Below the pieces are notes generated by a model. It was given only the letters and a program-made list of their open reading frames with translations, did not search any database and was not told the origin of the DNA. Both the position numbers and the translations under genes were made by a program. DNA of 64,000 bases from positions 62,001 to 126,000 of the forward strand of contig JAEULA010000006.1 in assembly GCA_016793165.1 (NCBI GenBank). The letters run 5' to 3'. Below, piece by piece: positions 18,384-30,600 of this stretch. The stretch is from Alphaproteobacteria bacterium. GTDB taxonomy: Bacteria > Pseudomonadota > Alphaproteobacteria > CACIAM-22H2. The stretch's first letter is position 1. Each line of letters begins with the position of its first letter.

Positions 18384-19424
18384 TCAGCGCGCGCGGAAGC
18401 GGTGCACGCCGTCGGCGCCGGTCTCGCGCCGGATCCGCCCGGCGGATTCGAGGCGATGGAGATGCGCCAGGGACTCGCCGAGCGCCAGCCCCATGTTGGC
18501 GTTCCCGATCTCGCGGCGGAACAGCAGCGGGAAGCATTCGACCGCCGTGCGCGGCGCCTCGCGCAGCGCCGTGGCGACCTTGTCGAGCCGCTCCTCGTGG
18601 TGGTGGCGCAGCTCGGCGATCCGCAGATGCACGCCGCGATAAGGCTGGCCGTGCGCCGGCAGCACCAGCGTGTCCGCCGGCACGTCGGCGAAGTTGGCGA
18701 GCGAGCCGAGATACTCCTTCAGCGGATCGCCGAGCGGCTCGCTCGGCCACACCGACACGTTGGGCGAGATGCGCGGCAGCAGGATGTCGCCGGCGATCAG
18801 CGCGCCGAGCTCCGGGCACCACAGGCAGGCGTGCTCGGGCGCGTGGCCGCGGCCGATCAGGACGGTCCAGTCGTGCGCGCCGATGCGCAGATGCTGGCCG
18901 CCCGCGAGCCGCACGAATCGCGGCGGGATCGCGGGGACCAGCGAGCGATAGAAGGTGTTGGGCGGGGCGCGAAAGGCGTCGAGCGCCCCGGTCGCCACGC
19001 CGTTTCGCCGGTAGAGGTCGAGCTTCGTGTCGATGTCGATGTCGCTTGCGGCCGCGAGGACGCCGCGCGCGGTCGTCCACTCGCCCGCGGTCATCCAGGC
19101 TTCGACACCCCAGCGTTCCTGCAGCCAGCGACCGGAGCCGAGATGGTCGGGGTGGAAATGCGTGACGAGGATCCGCGTCACCGGCTTGCCGCCGATCTCG
19201 GTCGCGAAGATCCGCTCCCAGGCCTCGCGCGTCGCCGGCACGCCGAGGCCGCAATCGACAATGGCCCAGCCGGGGCCGTCCTCGACGAGCCAGAGATTGA
19301 TGTGATCCGGCGCGAACGGCAGGCCCATGCGCACCCAGCGCAGGCCCGGCGCGATCTCGCGCGTCGTGCCCTCGGCGGGGCCGTCGTCGCAGAGATAGTC
19401 GAGGGCGGAGCGCGGCCTGCTCAT
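18384..19424 (-). CDS. MBL-fold metallo-hydrolase
   Basis: A 346-residue metallo-beta-lactamase-fold protein with the dinuclear metal motif THFHPDH (H89, H91, D93, H94), a later metal His in GRGHAPEH, and [11 protein letters not shown] (bridging Asp). The C-terminal 90 residues form a winged-helix-like extension ([20 protein letters not shown]), as in a group of MBL hydrolases annotated near acyl-CoA or glyoxalase-II-like enzymes. Its ATG overlaps the stop of purD. No link to purine synthesis is known to me; the substrate is unassigned. Confidence 0.85.
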   Translation of the reverse strand: MSRPRSALDYLCDDGPAEGTTREIAPGLRWVRMGLPFAPDHINLWLVEDGPGWAIVDCGLGVPATREAWERIFATEIGGKPVTRILVTHFHPDHLGSGRWLQERWGVEAWMTAGEWTTARGVLAAASDIDIDTKLDLYRRNGVATGALDAFRAPPNTFYRSLVPAIPPRFVRLAGGQHLRIGAHDWTVLIGRGHAPEHACLWCPELGALIAGDILLPRISPNVSVWPSEPLGDPLKEYLGSLANFADVPADTLVLPAHGQPYRGVHLRIAELRHHHEERLDKVATALREAPRTAVECFPLLFRREIGNANMGLALGESLAHLHRLESAGRIRRETGADGVHRFRAR

Positions 19425-20707
19425 CGTCCGGCCTTCTCGCGCGCGACCGCGCGCCAGCCGATGTCGCGACGGCAGAAGCCGCCCGGCCAGTCGATCGCGT
19501 CGATCGCCCGATAGGCCTTGGCCTGCGCCTCGGCGACGCTGCCGCCCGTGGCCGTGACGTTGAGCACGCGGCCGCCCGTCGCGACGATGCGGCCGTCGCG
19601 CACGGCGGTGCCGGCATGGAAGACGACGACGTCGGCGTGCCTGCCGGCGGCGTCGAGGCCGCGGATCTCGCTGCCCTTGGCGTAGCTTCCGGGATAGCCA
19701 TTCGCGGCCATGACGACGGTCAGCGCGACCTTGTCGTGCCAGCGCAGCTGGTAGGTCTTGAGCTGCCCGTCGGCCGCGGCGATCAGCGCCGGCAGCAGGT
19801 CCGACATCAGGCGCGCCATCAGCACCTGGCATTCGGGATCGCCGAAGCGGACATTGTATTCGATCAGCTTCGGTCCGCGCGGCGTGATCATCACGCCGGC
19901 GAACAGCACGCCCTTGTAGGGCCGGCCCTCGGCCTTCATCCCGGCGAGGGTCGGCCGCACGATCTCGGCCATGATGCGCTCGGCCATCGCCGCGTCGACC
20001 ACAGGGGCCGGCGAATACGCGCCCATGCCGCCGGTGTTCGGCCCGGTGTCGCCGTCGCCGACGCGCTTGTGGTCCTGGGCCGCCGCGAGCGGGATCGCGT
20101 GCTCGCCGTCGCACAGCGCGAAGAAGCTCGCCTCCTCGCCGTCGAGGAACTCCTCGATCACGAGTTCGGCGCCGGCCTTGCCGAAGACGCCGCCGACCAT
20201 CGCCGCGTCGATCGCGGCCAGCGCCTCGTCGAGCGTCGTCGCGACGACGACGCCCTTGCCCGCCGCAAGGCCGTCGGTCTTGACCACGATCGGCGCGCCG
20301 GCGGCGCGGACATGCGCGCGCGCGGCTTCGACATCGGTGAAGCGGCGATAGGCCCCGGTGGGGACGCCGCAGCGCGCGGCGACGTCCTTCATGAAGCCCT
20401 TGGAGCCCTCGAGCGCCGCGGCGGCCGCGCTCGGCCCGAAGGCCTTGATGCCCGCCGCCGCGAGCCGGTCGACGAGGCCGTCCACCAGCGGCTGCTCGGG
20501 CCCGACGACGACGAAGTCGACCGCGGCCTCGCGCGCGAAACGCACCAGCCCGTCGAGGTCGTCGGCGGCGACGGCGACGCACTCGGCCTCCTGCGCGATC
20601 CCGGCATTGCCGGGCGCGCAATAGAGCTTGCGGCACAGGGGCGAGGCCGCGATCGCCCAGCACAGGGCGTGCTCGCGGCCACCCGATCCGACGACGAGGA
20701 TTTTCAT
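19421..20707 (-). CDS. purD: Phosphoribosylamine-glycine ligase
   Basis: GAR synthetase, the second committed step of purine synthesis: 5-phosphoribosylamine plus glycine plus ATP. 428 residues with the PurD start [17 protein letters not shown], then ATP-grasp segments ([23 protein letters not shown]) and the [15 protein letters not shown] signature, ending in the C-terminal GARS domain. ATG 20707 is chosen over an extension to 20776. Divergent from xseA across 74 bp, where I see no convincing promoter. Confidence 0.97.
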   Translation of the reverse strand: MKILVVGSGGREHALCWAIAASPLCRKLYCAPGNAGIAQEAECVAVAADDLDGLVRFAREAAVDFVVVGPEQPLVDGLVDRLAAAGIKAFGPSAAAAALEGSKGFMKDVAARCGVPTGAYRRFTDVEAARAHVRAAGAPIVVKTDGLAAGKGVVVATTLDEALAAIDAAMVGGVFGKAGAELVIEEFLDGEEASFFALCDGEHAIPLAAAQDHKRVGDGDTGPNTGGMGAYSPAPVVDAAMAERIMAEIVRPTLAGMKAEGRPYKGVLFAGVMITPRGPKLIEYNVRFGDPECQVLMARLMSDLLPALIAAADGQLKTYQLRWHDKVALTVVMAANGYPGSYAKGSEIRGLDAAGRHADVVVFHAGTAVRDGRIVATGGRVLNVTATGGSVAEAQAKAYRAIDAIDWPGGFCRRDIGWRAVAREKAGR

Positions 20708-20781
20708 GGCTGTCGCGAAGCTCTCGGTTCCGTCATGCAGGCCGCGGCTTGTATCATGGTCCCGGAACCCCGCCATAGCGC

Positions 20782-22263
20782 ATGACCGACACTCCCCGCA
20801 GCAATCTTCCCGAGCTCACGGTCTCGGAGCTCTCGGGCGCCATCAAGCGCACGCTCGAGTCCGGCTTCGAGCGCGTGCGCGTGCGCGGCGAGCTCTCGGG
20901 TTTCAAGCGCCACACCTCGGGTCACCTGTATTTCGCGCTCAAGGACGCCGACGCGCTGATCGACGGCGTGGTGTGGCGCGGCCAGGCCGCGCGCCTGGCG
21001 ATCAAGCCGGAGGACGGCCTCGAGGTGATCTGCACCGGCCGCGTCACGACCTACGGCGCGCGATCCAAGTACCAGCTGATCGTCGACCAGATGGAGATGG
21101 CCGGCGAGGGCGCCCTGCTCAAGATGATCGAGGAGCGTCGCAAGCGCCTCGCCGCCGAGGGCCTGTTCGACGAGTCGCGCAAGCAGAAGCTCCCCTTCCT
21201 CCCGGAGGTGATCGGCGTCGTGACCTCGCCGACCGGAGCGGTGATCCGCGACATCCTGCACCGGCTTGCGGACCGCTTCCCGCGCCGCGTGCTGGTCTGG
21301 CCGGTCGCGGTCCAGGGCGAGGGCGCCGCGCTGCAGGTTGCGGAGGCGATCCGCGGCTTCAACGCGCTCGAGCCCGGCGGCGCGGTGCCGCGGCCCGACG
21401 TGCTGATCGTCGCGCGGGGCGGCGGCAGCCTCGAGGACCTGATGGCGTTCAACGAGGAGATCGTCGTGCGCGCCGCCGCGGCGAGCGCCATCCCGCTGAT
21501 CTCCGCGGTCGGCCACGAGACCGACACGACGCTGATCGACTTCGCCGCGAGCCGGCGCGCGCCGACGCCGACTGCGGCCGCGGAAATGGCCGTGCCGGTG
21601 CGCAGCGAGCTCGTGGCGCGCATCAGTCGCGATGGCGCGTCGCTCGTGTCGGCGCTCACCCGGCTCGTCGACGAGCGGCGCGCGCGCGTCGAGGGCCTGG
21701 GCCGCGGGCTCGGCGATCCGCGCCGCCTGGTCGAGGAGCAGGCGCAGCGTCTGGACGACCGCGCCGAGCGCCTCGGGCTCGCGCTGCGCCGGCTCGTCGA
21801 GCGGCGGCAGGCCGCCGTGGCCGAGGCCTTCGCGCGGCTTCCGCACCCGCGCCAGCAGCTCGCGCGCGCCCAGGACCGTCTGCAGGGCCTTGCCACGCGC
21901 CTGATCACGGCCCGCGATGCGCAGCAGCGCCAGGCGCGGCAGCAGCGCGAGCGCCTGGCCGAGCTCGCGGATCGCGCCGCGCAGCAGCTCCGGCGCCGGG
22001 TCCGCGACGACGCCGCCGCCCTGAATGCGCAGGCGGCTCTGCTCGAGAGCTTCAGCTATGCGCGCGTGCTCGAGCGCGGCTTCGCCCTGGTCAGCGACGC
22101 CAAGGGCAAGCCGGTGACGACGCGCGCAGGCGCGGTCGCCGCGGGCGAGGTGAGCCTTCGTTTCCACGACGGCGCGATCGAGGCGACCGTTGCGGGCGAC
22201 GGCATGGCCGATCCGGGCAAGCCACGCAAGCGCGGCCGGGCCGGCCAGGGGTCGCTGCTGTGA
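20782..22263 (+). CDS. xseA: Exodeoxyribonuclease VII large subunit
   Basis: The large subunit of the ssDNA-specific nuclease ExoVII, 493 residues. The N-terminal OB-fold (residues about 10-105, [18 protein letters not shown]) is followed by the catalytic core with [27 protein letters not shown] and [11 protein letters not shown], a long Arg/Gln-rich coiled coil (about 290-420) and a C-terminal barrel ([14 protein letters not shown]). The small subunit xseB is not in this window. The M23 peptidase gene overlaps its stop. Confidence 0.96.
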   Translation: MTDTPRSNLPELTVSELSGAIKRTLESGFERVRVRGELSGFKRHTSGHLYFALKDADALIDGVVWRGQAARLAIKPEDGLEVICTGRVTTYGARSKYQLIVDQMEMAGEGALLKMIEERRKRLAAEGLFDESRKQKLPFLPEVIGVVTSPTGAVIRDILHRLADRFPRRVLVWPVAVQGEGAALQVAEAIRGFNALEPGGAVPRPDVLIVARGGGSLEDLMAFNEEIVVRAAAASAIPLISAVGHETDTTLIDFAASRRAPTPTAAAEMAVPVRSELVARISRDGASLVSALTRLVDERRARVEGLGRGLGDPRRLVEEQAQRLDDRAERLGLALRRLVERRQAAVAEAFARLPHPRQQLARAQDRLQGLATRLITARDAQQRQARQQRERLAELADRAAQQLRRRVRDDAAALNAQAALLESFSYARVLERGFALVSDAKGKPVTTRAGAVAAGEVSLRFHDGAIEATVAGDGMADPGKPRKRGRAGQGSLL

Positions 22264-23099
22264 TCCGCCGTCGCGACCTCGTCGCGGGGCTCACCGCGCC
22301 GCTCATCCTGGCGGCGCCGGCCGCCGGCGCCGCCGGCGCGTCGTCCGCGAGCCTCAAGGGCCGCATCACCCAGGGCGGGCTCGTCTTCGGCAAGGTCGCC
22401 CCGGGGACCCGTGCAGTGCTTGACGGCCGCACGCTGCGCGTCACGCCCGACGGCCGTTTCGTCTTCGGCTTCGGTCGCGACCACGGCAAGGCCGCGTCGC
22501 TCGTTCTCGTCCATGCCGACGGGTCGCGCGAGACGCGACCGCTCGCCGTCGCGGCGCGGAAGTTCGACGTGCAGAAGATCACCGGCCTGCCGCCGCGCAT
22601 GGTGGAGCCCGATCCGGCGGATCTCGAGCGGATCAAGGCCGACGGCGAGGCGATCGCCCGGGCGCGCACGCGCGACAGCGCCGAGACGGGCTGGGCGACG
22701 GACTGGATCTGGCCCGTGACCGGCCGGATCAGCGGGGTGTTCGGCAGCCAGCGCATCCTCAACGGCCAGCCGCGGCGGCCGCATTTCGGCGTCGACGTCG
22801 CGATGCCGACCGGAACGCCGATCGTCGCCCCGGCCGACGCCGTCGTCAGCCTCGCGAATCCGGACATGTACTTCACCGGCGGGACGCTGATCCTCGACCA
22901 CGGCCACGGCGTCGGCACGCTCTATGCGCATCTCTCGAGTCTCGAGGTGCGGGCCGAGCAGCGCGTGCGCAAAGGCGAGCCCATCGGGCGCATCGGCGCC
23001 ACCGGGCGCGTCACCGGCCCGCATCTGCATTGGGGCATGACCTGGTACGCGACGAACGTCGATCCGGCGCTCGTCGTGCCGCCGATGCCGGCGCCGTGA
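22260..23099 (+). CDS. M23 LytM-type zinc endopeptidase
   Basis: A 279-residue exported peptidoglycan hydrolase. The N-terminus [17 protein letters not shown] looks like a Tat-type signal ending near residue 25. Then a beta-rich domain and the LytM domain with HFGVDV (HxxxD) and GPHLHWG (HxH), the full zinc site, so it is probably active against peptide cross-links in the periplasm. The start is GTG 22260, overlapping the xseA TGA by 4 bp. Confidence 0.92.
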   Translation: MIRRRDLVAGLTAPLILAAPAAGAAGASSASLKGRITQGGLVFGKVAPGTRAVLDGRTLRVTPDGRFVFGFGRDHGKAASLVLVHADGSRETRPLAVAARKFDVQKITGLPPRMVEPDPADLERIKADGEAIARARTRDSAETGWATDWIWPVTGRISGVFGSQRILNGQPRRPHFGVDVAMPTGTPIVAPADAVVSLANPDMYFTGGTLILDHGHGVGTLYAHLSSLEVRAEQRVRKGEPIGRIGATGRVTGPHLHWGMTWYATNVDPALVVPPMPAP

Positions 23100-23115
23100 C
23101 GGCGCGAACGAGCGC

Positions 23116-23313
23116 TCAGAACATCCGCATCGTGAAGGTCGCGAAGACGTAGAGCACGGCGCCGAGCAGGATGCCGAGCGCGACCAGCGCGATGCCGCCG
23201 ACGCGCCGGCCCGGCGTCGCGATGCGACGGGCCCCGAGCACGAGGCACGCCAGCGCCACGGCGCCCAGCAGGATCTCGACGAGGCGGTCGTCGCTGAGCC
23301 CCGGTGCGTCCAT
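23116..23313 (-). CDS. Small two-helix membrane protein
   Basis: 65 residues with two predicted membrane segments (about 12-27 and 38-60) joined by a basic loop (RRIATPGRR), and short polar ends. No family recognised. It starts 13 bp after the MscS-like channel gene on the same strand, so it may be co-expressed with the channel. Confidence 0.6.
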   Translation of the reverse strand: MDAPGLSDDRLVEILLGAVALACLVLGARRIATPGRRVGGIALVALGILLGAVLYVFATFTMRMF

Positions 23314-23326
23314 CGCCGCGCCCCGA

Positions 23327-24811
23327 TCAATGCGGCAGGCTGAAGAGCCGGCGGATCTTGCCCAGCATGTCGTCGGGCCAGCTCTGCTCGGCGTCCTGGC
23401 GCTCCTGCGCCGTGAGGTTCTTCAACAACATGGTATTGGCGAGGCGGCGCTTCGCCATGACCCGGCTCAGCCGGTCGGCGATGGCCGGCTCGCTGCGCAG
23501 GATCGGCTCGATCGACTCGCGGTCGAGCTCCCAGATCTTGGTCTCGCACATCGCCGTCAGCGTGGCGCTGCGCGGCTCGCCGGTGAGCAGCGACATCTCG
23601 CCGAAGAAGTCGCCGGTGCCGAGGCGCGCGACGACGCGCGGCCCGTGCTCGCCCATGTTCATCGACACCTCCACGGCGCCGAGCTCGACGATGTAGACGG
23701 ACGAGGTCAGCTCGCCCTCCCGCATGATGACGTCGCCCGGGCGCAGCAGCCGGACCTTCATCACGCCGGCGATGCGCTGGCGGAGCGAGTCGTCGAAGTC
23801 GCGGAACAGATCGACATAGCCGACCAGCCGCCCGGCACGCGACGTCGTCGCCGCGTCGCCGGGCTCGTCGCACCACGAGCCGAGGCCGAGCACGTCGAGC
23901 GCGTACCACACGCTGTTCGAGACGTCGTGGCGGACGACGTCGATGTCCGCATAGCCGTCGAGCCAGAAGCACAGCTCGTACGAGACCTGGGTGTACTCGA
24001 ATCCGGTGACCCGCACCGACGGCGGCGGATCGCGCAGGACGGCGGTGGCCTTGAGCGCCGCACGCTCGAGGACGTCGCGCGCGACGCCGGGCGGCACGCG
24101 GGCGTCGAGCTTGAGCTCGATCGCGCTGCGATGGCGCGGCGTGGGCAGGTTGAAGTTCACGATCTGCGCCGCCGCCATCTTGCTGTTCGGCATCACGATC
24201 GAGTTGCCCTGCGGCGAGCGCAGCTGCGTGGCACGCCAGTTCATCTCCACGACCTGGCCGACCGTCGCACCGTCGATCTCGATCCAGTCTCCCACGCGAT
24301 AGGGGTGCTGCAGGTTGATCGCGATGCCCGAGAACAGGTCGGCCAGGGTGCTTTGCAGCGCGAAGCCCATGACGACCGCGAACACGCCGGAGGCGGCGAG
24401 CAGGCCGGTGATGGTCTCCTCGAACAGCGCGGAGATGACGCCGAGCAGCATGAAGACGAAGACGATCGCGCGCACGACGTCGATCAGCAGCTTCGGCACC
24501 TGGACGCCGCGGTTGGCGAAGGAGGTCCACACGAAGCGCTCGAGCACGATGAAGGCGAACACCGCGAAGACGATCCACCACAACGAGCCGATGAAGCGCG
24601 ACAGGGCGCCGGCCGACGACTTGAGGACCTCGAAGTCCGCCATGCCCGCGAGCCGCGGCAGCACGATCCAGGCGATCGTCGTGGCCGCGAGGGCCAGGGC
24701 GAGCTTCAGCAGGCGCCGCTGGGTCGGATGGACGTCGCCGCGAAGGCGCGACGCGAACCACGCGGTCGCGGCGACGAGGACGGCGAGCGCGATCAGTATC
24801 GGGGTCGACAT
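23327..24811 (-). CDS. Mechanosensitive channel with cyclic-nucleotide-binding domain
   Basis: A 494-residue inner-membrane protein. Four to five helices come first, then the MscS pore helix and beta domain (FSGIAINLQHPYRVGDWIEI, then SIVMPNSKMA), and from about residue 345 a cNMP-binding domain with the GELTSSVYIVELG and phosphate-cassette-like GDFFGEMSLLTGEPRSATL segments. The fusion matches bacterial bCNG channels, in which the ligand domain regulates or replaces tension gating. It lies at the end of the lipid A gene run, 81 bp after the acyltransferase gene. Confidence 0.92.
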   Translation of the reverse strand: MSTPILIALAVLVAATAWFASRLRGDVHPTQRRLLKLALALAATTIAWIVLPRLAGMADFEVLKSSAGALSRFIGSLWWIVFAVFAFIVLERFVWTSFANRGVQVPKLLIDVVRAIVFVFMLLGVISALFEETITGLLAASGVFAVVMGFALQSTLADLFSGIAINLQHPYRVGDWIEIDGATVGQVVEMNWRATQLRSPQGNSIVMPNSKMAAAQIVNFNLPTPRHRSAIELKLDARVPPGVARDVLERAALKATAVLRDPPPSVRVTGFEYTQVSYELCFWLDGYADIDVVRHDVSNSVWYALDVLGLGSWCDEPGDAATTSRAGRLVGYVDLFRDFDDSLRQRIAGVMKVRLLRPGDVIMREGELTSSVYIVELGAVEVSMNMGEHGPRVVARLGTGDFFGEMSLLTGEPRSATLTAMCETKIWELDRESIEPILRSEPAIADRLSRVMAKRRLANTMLLKNLTAQERQDAEQSWPDDMLGKIRRLFSLPH

Positions 24812-24892
24812 CGGGTGCGGAGTCTCCAGCTGGAGCCGGCGGGGCGCCGGGATTCATGCCCCAGGCCGGGGGCCGCGGCCAGGGTCCAGGTG

Positions 24893-25786
24893 TCAGCCGT
24901 TCGGCCAGCGCTTGTGCAGCCAGAGCCACTGGCCCGGATTCTGTCGGACCCAGGATTCGATCCGCGCGTTCACCGCCGTCATGATCGTGAGCGTGTCGGC
25001 GGCCCGGTCGCCGCTGTCCGGCGTCGCGATCATGGGGTGGACGGTGACGCGGAAGCGCGCGCCCCGCAGGCGCTCGATTTGGATCGGCAGCAGCGCAACT
25101 CCGAAGCGCTGTGCGAAGATCGCCGGGACGGGAGTCGTCATCGCCGGCGCGCCGAAGAACGGCACGGCGATGCCGTCGTTCTGCTTCTGGTCGAGCAGCA
25201 TCCCGAAATGCTCGTTGAGCGAGATCAGCTTCATCACCCGCTTGGCGCCATCGAAGCCCTTGGGGATCGCGCTCGCCGCGCCCTCGCCGCGGCAGCGCGT
25301 GATCAGCGCATCGACCAGCGGATTGTTGAGCGCGCGATAGACGACGTGGAGCGACAGGCCGTGGGCCCGCGCGATCGGCGGCAGGATCTCCCAGTTCGCG
25401 AGATGACCGGCGATGAAGATGATGCTCTTGCCGCGGGCGTGCGCGGCGACGCCGTGCTCCATGCCGCGGACCTCGACGCGGTTGGCGGCGAGGAAGGCGA
25501 TGTGCGGGTACTCGGCGGCGGTGCGGCCCAGGTTCTCCCACACCTCGGCGACGATCCGTTCGCGCGCGGCGTCGTCGAGCTCGGGCATGAAGCGCGCAAG
25601 GTTGCGCCGCGCGCGCTTCGACGTGCCGAGCTTCGGCCCGATGAAGCGCGCGATGCGGCCGCCGACCGCCGAGGCGAGGTCGGGGCCGGCGCGGCGCGCC
25701 AGCCAGAACAGCGCATGCACCACGGCGGCCTCGAGCCGGTGGCGCAGGCGGATCGCGCGCGGCGGCGGCGCGACGGGATCAGCCAC
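24893..25786 (-). CDS. Lipid A biosynthesis (KDO) lauroyl-type acyltransferase
   Basis: A 297-residue member of the LpxL/HtrB family, which adds a secondary acyl chain to lipid A precursors at the inner membrane. The catalytic HxxxxE motif is GHLANWE. Further conserved segments are MLLDQKQNDGIAVPFFG and the C-terminal WLWLHKRWP. GTG 25786, overlapping the lpxK stop by 8 bp, is preferred over the longer 25846 start because the extra residues are non-conserved. Confidence 0.9.
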   Translation of the reverse strand: MADPVAPPPRAIRLRHRLEAAVVHALFWLARRAGPDLASAVGGRIARFIGPKLGTSKRARRNLARFMPELDDAARERIVAEVWENLGRTAAEYPHIAFLAANRVEVRGMEHGVAAHARGKSIIFIAGHLANWEILPPIARAHGLSLHVVYRALNNPLVDALITRCRGEGAASAIPKGFDGAKRVMKLISLNEHFGMLLDQKQNDGIAVPFFGAPAMTTPVPAIFAQRFGVALLPIQIERLRGARFRVTVHPMIATPDSGDRAADTLTIMTAVNARIESWVRQNPGQWLWLHKRWPNG

Positions 25787-26747
25787 GGACCGCCTCCGCG
25801 AGCAGGGAATCGAGCGCGGCGGGGGCGTCGAAGATCGCGCGCACATGCACGATCTCGACCTGGTCGCGCAGCGCAGCGGGCAGCCGCACCTGGTCCTTCG
25901 CGGTCGTCACCGGCGTCAGGCCGAGCCGGCGGGCGCGCTCGACGAGCGCCTCGGCCTCGCCGGGCCTGAAGATGTGGTGGTCGGGCAGGGCGATCGCCTC
26001 GACCGGTTCCGCGCCAAGCGCACGCAGCGTCGCGAAGAACTTCGCCGGCCGTCCGATGCCGGCGAAGGCGAGGCAGCGGATTCCGGCGAGTTGCGGCGCG
26101 GCCGCCGGCTCGAGCCGCGCCGCCAGCACCGGCGCTTGGATGGCGAGCCGCGCCGCGAGGTTGAGGCGATCCGGGCCCATCAGCACGAAGGCATTCGCGC
26201 GCGCCATGCCGCGCGCCAGGCGCTCGCGCAGCGGACCGGCCGGAAAGACGCGGCCGTTGCCGAAGCCCGCCTCGCCGTCGACGACAACGAGCGCGCGGGT
26301 CTTGGCGAGGCCCGGGTTCTGCAGACCGTCGTCCATCACGATCGCGCGCGCGCCGGCGGCGACGGCGTCCCGTGCACCGGCCGCGCGATCGCGCGCGATC
26401 ACCACCGGGGCGGCGCGGGCGAGCAGCAGCGGCTCGTCGCCGACTTCGCCGGCACCGTGGACCTCGGCGTCGATGCGCACCGGACCGTGCAGCGAACCGC
26501 CATAGCCGCGGCTGAGGAAGACCGGCGCATGACCCGTCGCCGCGAGCCGCTCGGCAACGGCGATGGCGACCGGCGTCTTGCCGGCGCCGCCGACCGTGAG
26601 GTTGCCGACGCAGATCACCGGCACCGGCGCGACATAGGGCGTCGTCGCGGCGGCGCGGCAGCGGCCGGCGAACTCGATCAGCGCGCCGACCGGCGCGAGC
26701 GCGCGCGCCGGCCAGCCGTCACGCTGCCAGAATTCAGGCGCGTGCAT
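25779..26747 (-). CDS. lpxK: Tetraacyldisaccharide 4'-kinase
   Basis: Phosphorylates the 4' position of the lipid A disaccharide at the inner membrane. 322 residues beginning MHAPEFWQRDG, then the Walker A segment GNLTVGGAGKTP, SRGYGG, and MDDGLQNPGL (Walker B-like DDG). It overlaps waaA by 14 bp upstream and the acyltransferase by 8 bp downstream, indicating tight coupling. Confidence 0.96.
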   Translation of the reverse strand: MHAPEFWQRDGWPARALAPVGALIEFAGRCRAAATTPYVAPVPVICVGNLTVGGAGKTPVAIAVAERLAATGHAPVFLSRGYGGSLHGPVRIDAEVHGAGEVGDEPLLLARAAPVVIARDRAAGARDAVAAGARAIVMDDGLQNPGLAKTRALVVVDGEAGFGNGRVFPAGPLRERLARGMARANAFVLMGPDRLNLAARLAIQAPVLAARLEPAAAPQLAGIRCLAFAGIGRPAKFFATLRALGAEPVEAIALPDHHIFRPGEAEALVERARRLGLTPVTTAKDQVRLPAALRDQVEIVHVRAIFDAPAALDSLLAEAVRG

Positions 26748-28023
26748 CGCGATCGTCCGCGGCGAGCGGCGCGAGGACCGGCGCCAACGCGTCGAGGACG
26801 CGGGCGATCGCGCCGCGGCCCTGGGCGGCGACGTCGATCGCGGCCTGGGCCATGCGCTGGCGCGCGGCCGGATCGTCGAGCAGCGCGCCGACGGCTTCCG
26901 CCAGCGACCCCGCATCGGCGACCTTGCGCGCGCCGCCGGCGGCTTCGAGGGCGGCGAAGATCTCGACGAAGTTGCCGATCGCCGGCCCGGTCAGGATCGC
27001 CGTGTCGAGCGCCGCCGCCTCGATCGGATTCTGGCCGCCGGCGCCGCTCAGCGACTTGCCGATGAAGGCGATCGGCGCGAGGCGATAGAACAGGCCGAGC
27101 TCGCCCATGGTGTCGGCGAGATAGACCTGCGTGCCGGCCGCGATCGGCTCGCCGACGCTGCGCTGCGCGACGACAAGCCCGGCGCCACGCAGCGCCGCCG
27201 CGATCGCCGCGCCGCGCGTGGCGTGACGCGGGACGATGACGGTGAGGAGGTCGGGGTGCCGCGCGGCGAGCAGCCGATGCGCCTCGCCGGCGACCATCTC
27301 CTCGCCGTCGTGGGTGCTGGCCGCGAGCCAGAGCGGGCGGTCGCCGATCGTCGCGCCGAGCTCGCTCAGCATCGCGATGTCCGCGGGCAGCTGCGGGCTG
27401 TCGAACTTGAGATTCCCGACGCAGCGCGGCGACCGGGCACCGAGCCGCGCGAGCCGCTCGGCGTCGCCTGCGGTCTGCGCCAGGACGACGGAGAACACCT
27501 CCAGCGGGGGCCGGAACACGCCGCCGCCGCGCCGCCATTTCGCGAACGAGCGCTCGGACAGGCGTGCATTGACGAGCGCCGTCGGGATGCGGCGCCGGGC
27601 CAGCGCGCGCAGCGTGTTGGGCCACAGCTCGCTCTCGAGCCACAGTGCGGCGTCGGGCCGCCAGTGGTCGAGGAAGCGGCGGATCCAGGCCGGCACGTCG
27701 AGCGGCACGAACTGGTGATGCGCGCGCGACGGCAGCGCGGTGCCGAGCATCGCCGCCGAGGTCAGCGTGCCGGTCGTGAACAGCGCGTTGGCCTCGGGGT
27801 GCTGCTCGAGGATCCGGCGCAGCAGCGGCAGGGCCGATCGCGCCTCGCCTACCGAGGCGCCGTGGATCCACACCAGCCGTCCTTCGGGGCGGGCGACCGA
27901 GGCGCGGCCCTCGCGCTCGCCCAGCCGCGCGCGGTCCTCCTTGCCGCGTGCCGCGCGGCGGTGCAGCCACAGGCGCAAGGCCGGCGCGAGGCCGGTGGCG
28001 AGGCCGCGATAGACCGCGCTCAT
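26734..28023 (-). CDS. waaA: 3-deoxy-D-manno-octulosonic acid transferase
   Basis: KDO transferase, a GT-B glycosyltransferase (GT30) that adds KDO to lipid IVA on the inner leaflet. 429 residues; an N-terminal anchor helix, GRLVWIHGASVGE (conserved catalytic Glu region), LESELWPN, and the C-terminal donor motif GGQNPIEAAAL. It starts 13 bp after the msbA stop. Confidence 0.96.
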   Translation of the reverse strand: MSAVYRGLATGLAPALRLWLHRRAARGKEDRARLGEREGRASVARPEGRLVWIHGASVGEARSALPLLRRILEQHPEANALFTTGTLTSAAMLGTALPSRAHHQFVPLDVPAWIRRFLDHWRPDAALWLESELWPNTLRALARRRIPTALVNARLSERSFAKWRRGGGVFRPPLEVFSVVLAQTAGDAERLARLGARSPRCVGNLKFDSPQLPADIAMLSELGATIGDRPLWLAASTHDGEEMVAGEAHRLLAARHPDLLTVIVPRHATRGAAIAAALRGAGLVVAQRSVGEPIAAGTQVYLADTMGELGLFYRLAPIAFIGKSLSGAGGQNPIEAAALDTAILTGPAIGNFVEIFAALEAAGGARKVADAGSLAEAVGALLDDPAARQRMAQAAIDVAAQGRGAIARVLDALAPVLAPLAADDRDARA

Positions 28024-28036
28024 CGCGGGGCGGCGG

Positions 28037-29854
<1,818 letters not shown>

Positions 29855-29914
29855 AGGCTTGGATCCAGCCTGCCGAGGGGTGCGGGCAACTTACCACCGC
29901 GCTCGCGCGCGGCG

Positions 29915-30466
29915 CTACCCGCCGCTCGGGGTTTCGGCCCCCGCCAGCAGCGCGGCGGCGGGGAGAACGGCGACCGGACGGGGCGCGATCAGGTTGCGCC
30001 AGACCCAGTGGTGATGCGCGATCACGCCCGCGGCGTCGAGATGCGGGCGGTCGCTGACGGTGTGGCCGTCCGCGGCGGCGACGACCGCGAATCCGAGCGC
30101 GACCGCCGATCTGATGGTGGCGTCGACGCAGAGGTCGGTCGCCCAGCCCGTGACGATCAGCCGGTCGACGCCGAGACCGGCCAAGTCGTCGCGCAGCGCG
30201 GTGCCGAAGAACGCGTCGTTCAGCGACTTGGGAACGACGCGATCGGACGGCGCGCGCGCGAGCTCGGCCAGGAGGTGCCAGCCCGGCGCGCCCGGGGCGA
30301 ATTCGTCGCCGGGCGGGCCGTGGTGCTGGACGAAGACGACCGGCCGGCCGCGCCGGCGCAAGTCGGCCGCGAGGCCGTTGATCGTCGCGACGACCTCGGT
30401 CAGCCGGTGCTTCGGCGGGCCCCCTCGCAAGCCCTCCTGCATGTCGATCACGAGCAGGCCATCCAT
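29915..30466 (-). CDS. Cysteine hydrolase, isochorismatase family
   Basis: 183 residues with the catalytic triad of the family: Asp8 (VIDMQ), Lys80 (VPKSLNDAFFGT) and Cys113 (TDLCVDAT). This group includes nicotinamidases, N-carbamoylsarcosine amidases and many unassigned amidases. The metal-binding DxH of nicotinamidases is not obvious. It precedes msbA by 60 bp on the same strand but has no functional tie to it. Confidence 0.88.
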   Translation of the reverse strand: MDGLLVIDMQEGLRGGPPKHRLTEVVATINGLAADLRRRGRPVVFVQHHGPPGDEFAPGAPGWHLLAELARAPSDRVVPKSLNDAFFGTALRDDLAGLGVDRLIVTGWATDLCVDATIRSAVALGFAVVAAADGHTVSDRPHLDAAGVIAHHHWVWRNLIAPRPVAVLPAAALLAGAETPSGG

Positions 30467-30600
30467 CGCCGTCGATCCTCCCGCACGGGCCGCCCGCGCA
30501 GTAGATCACGACCCGCGGAGCGCCGCCGCCTGGTCCTTGCAAACTTCGTCGCTGCAGGCGGAGAGTGCCGGCAAGAGCTGGAGAAGAGTGGGGGGAGACG

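Noticed and set aside
18384..20707. MBL hydrolase as a purine-pathway enzyme because it overlaps purD
   Set aside because: No known purine step uses such an enzyme; overlap alone does not show shared function.
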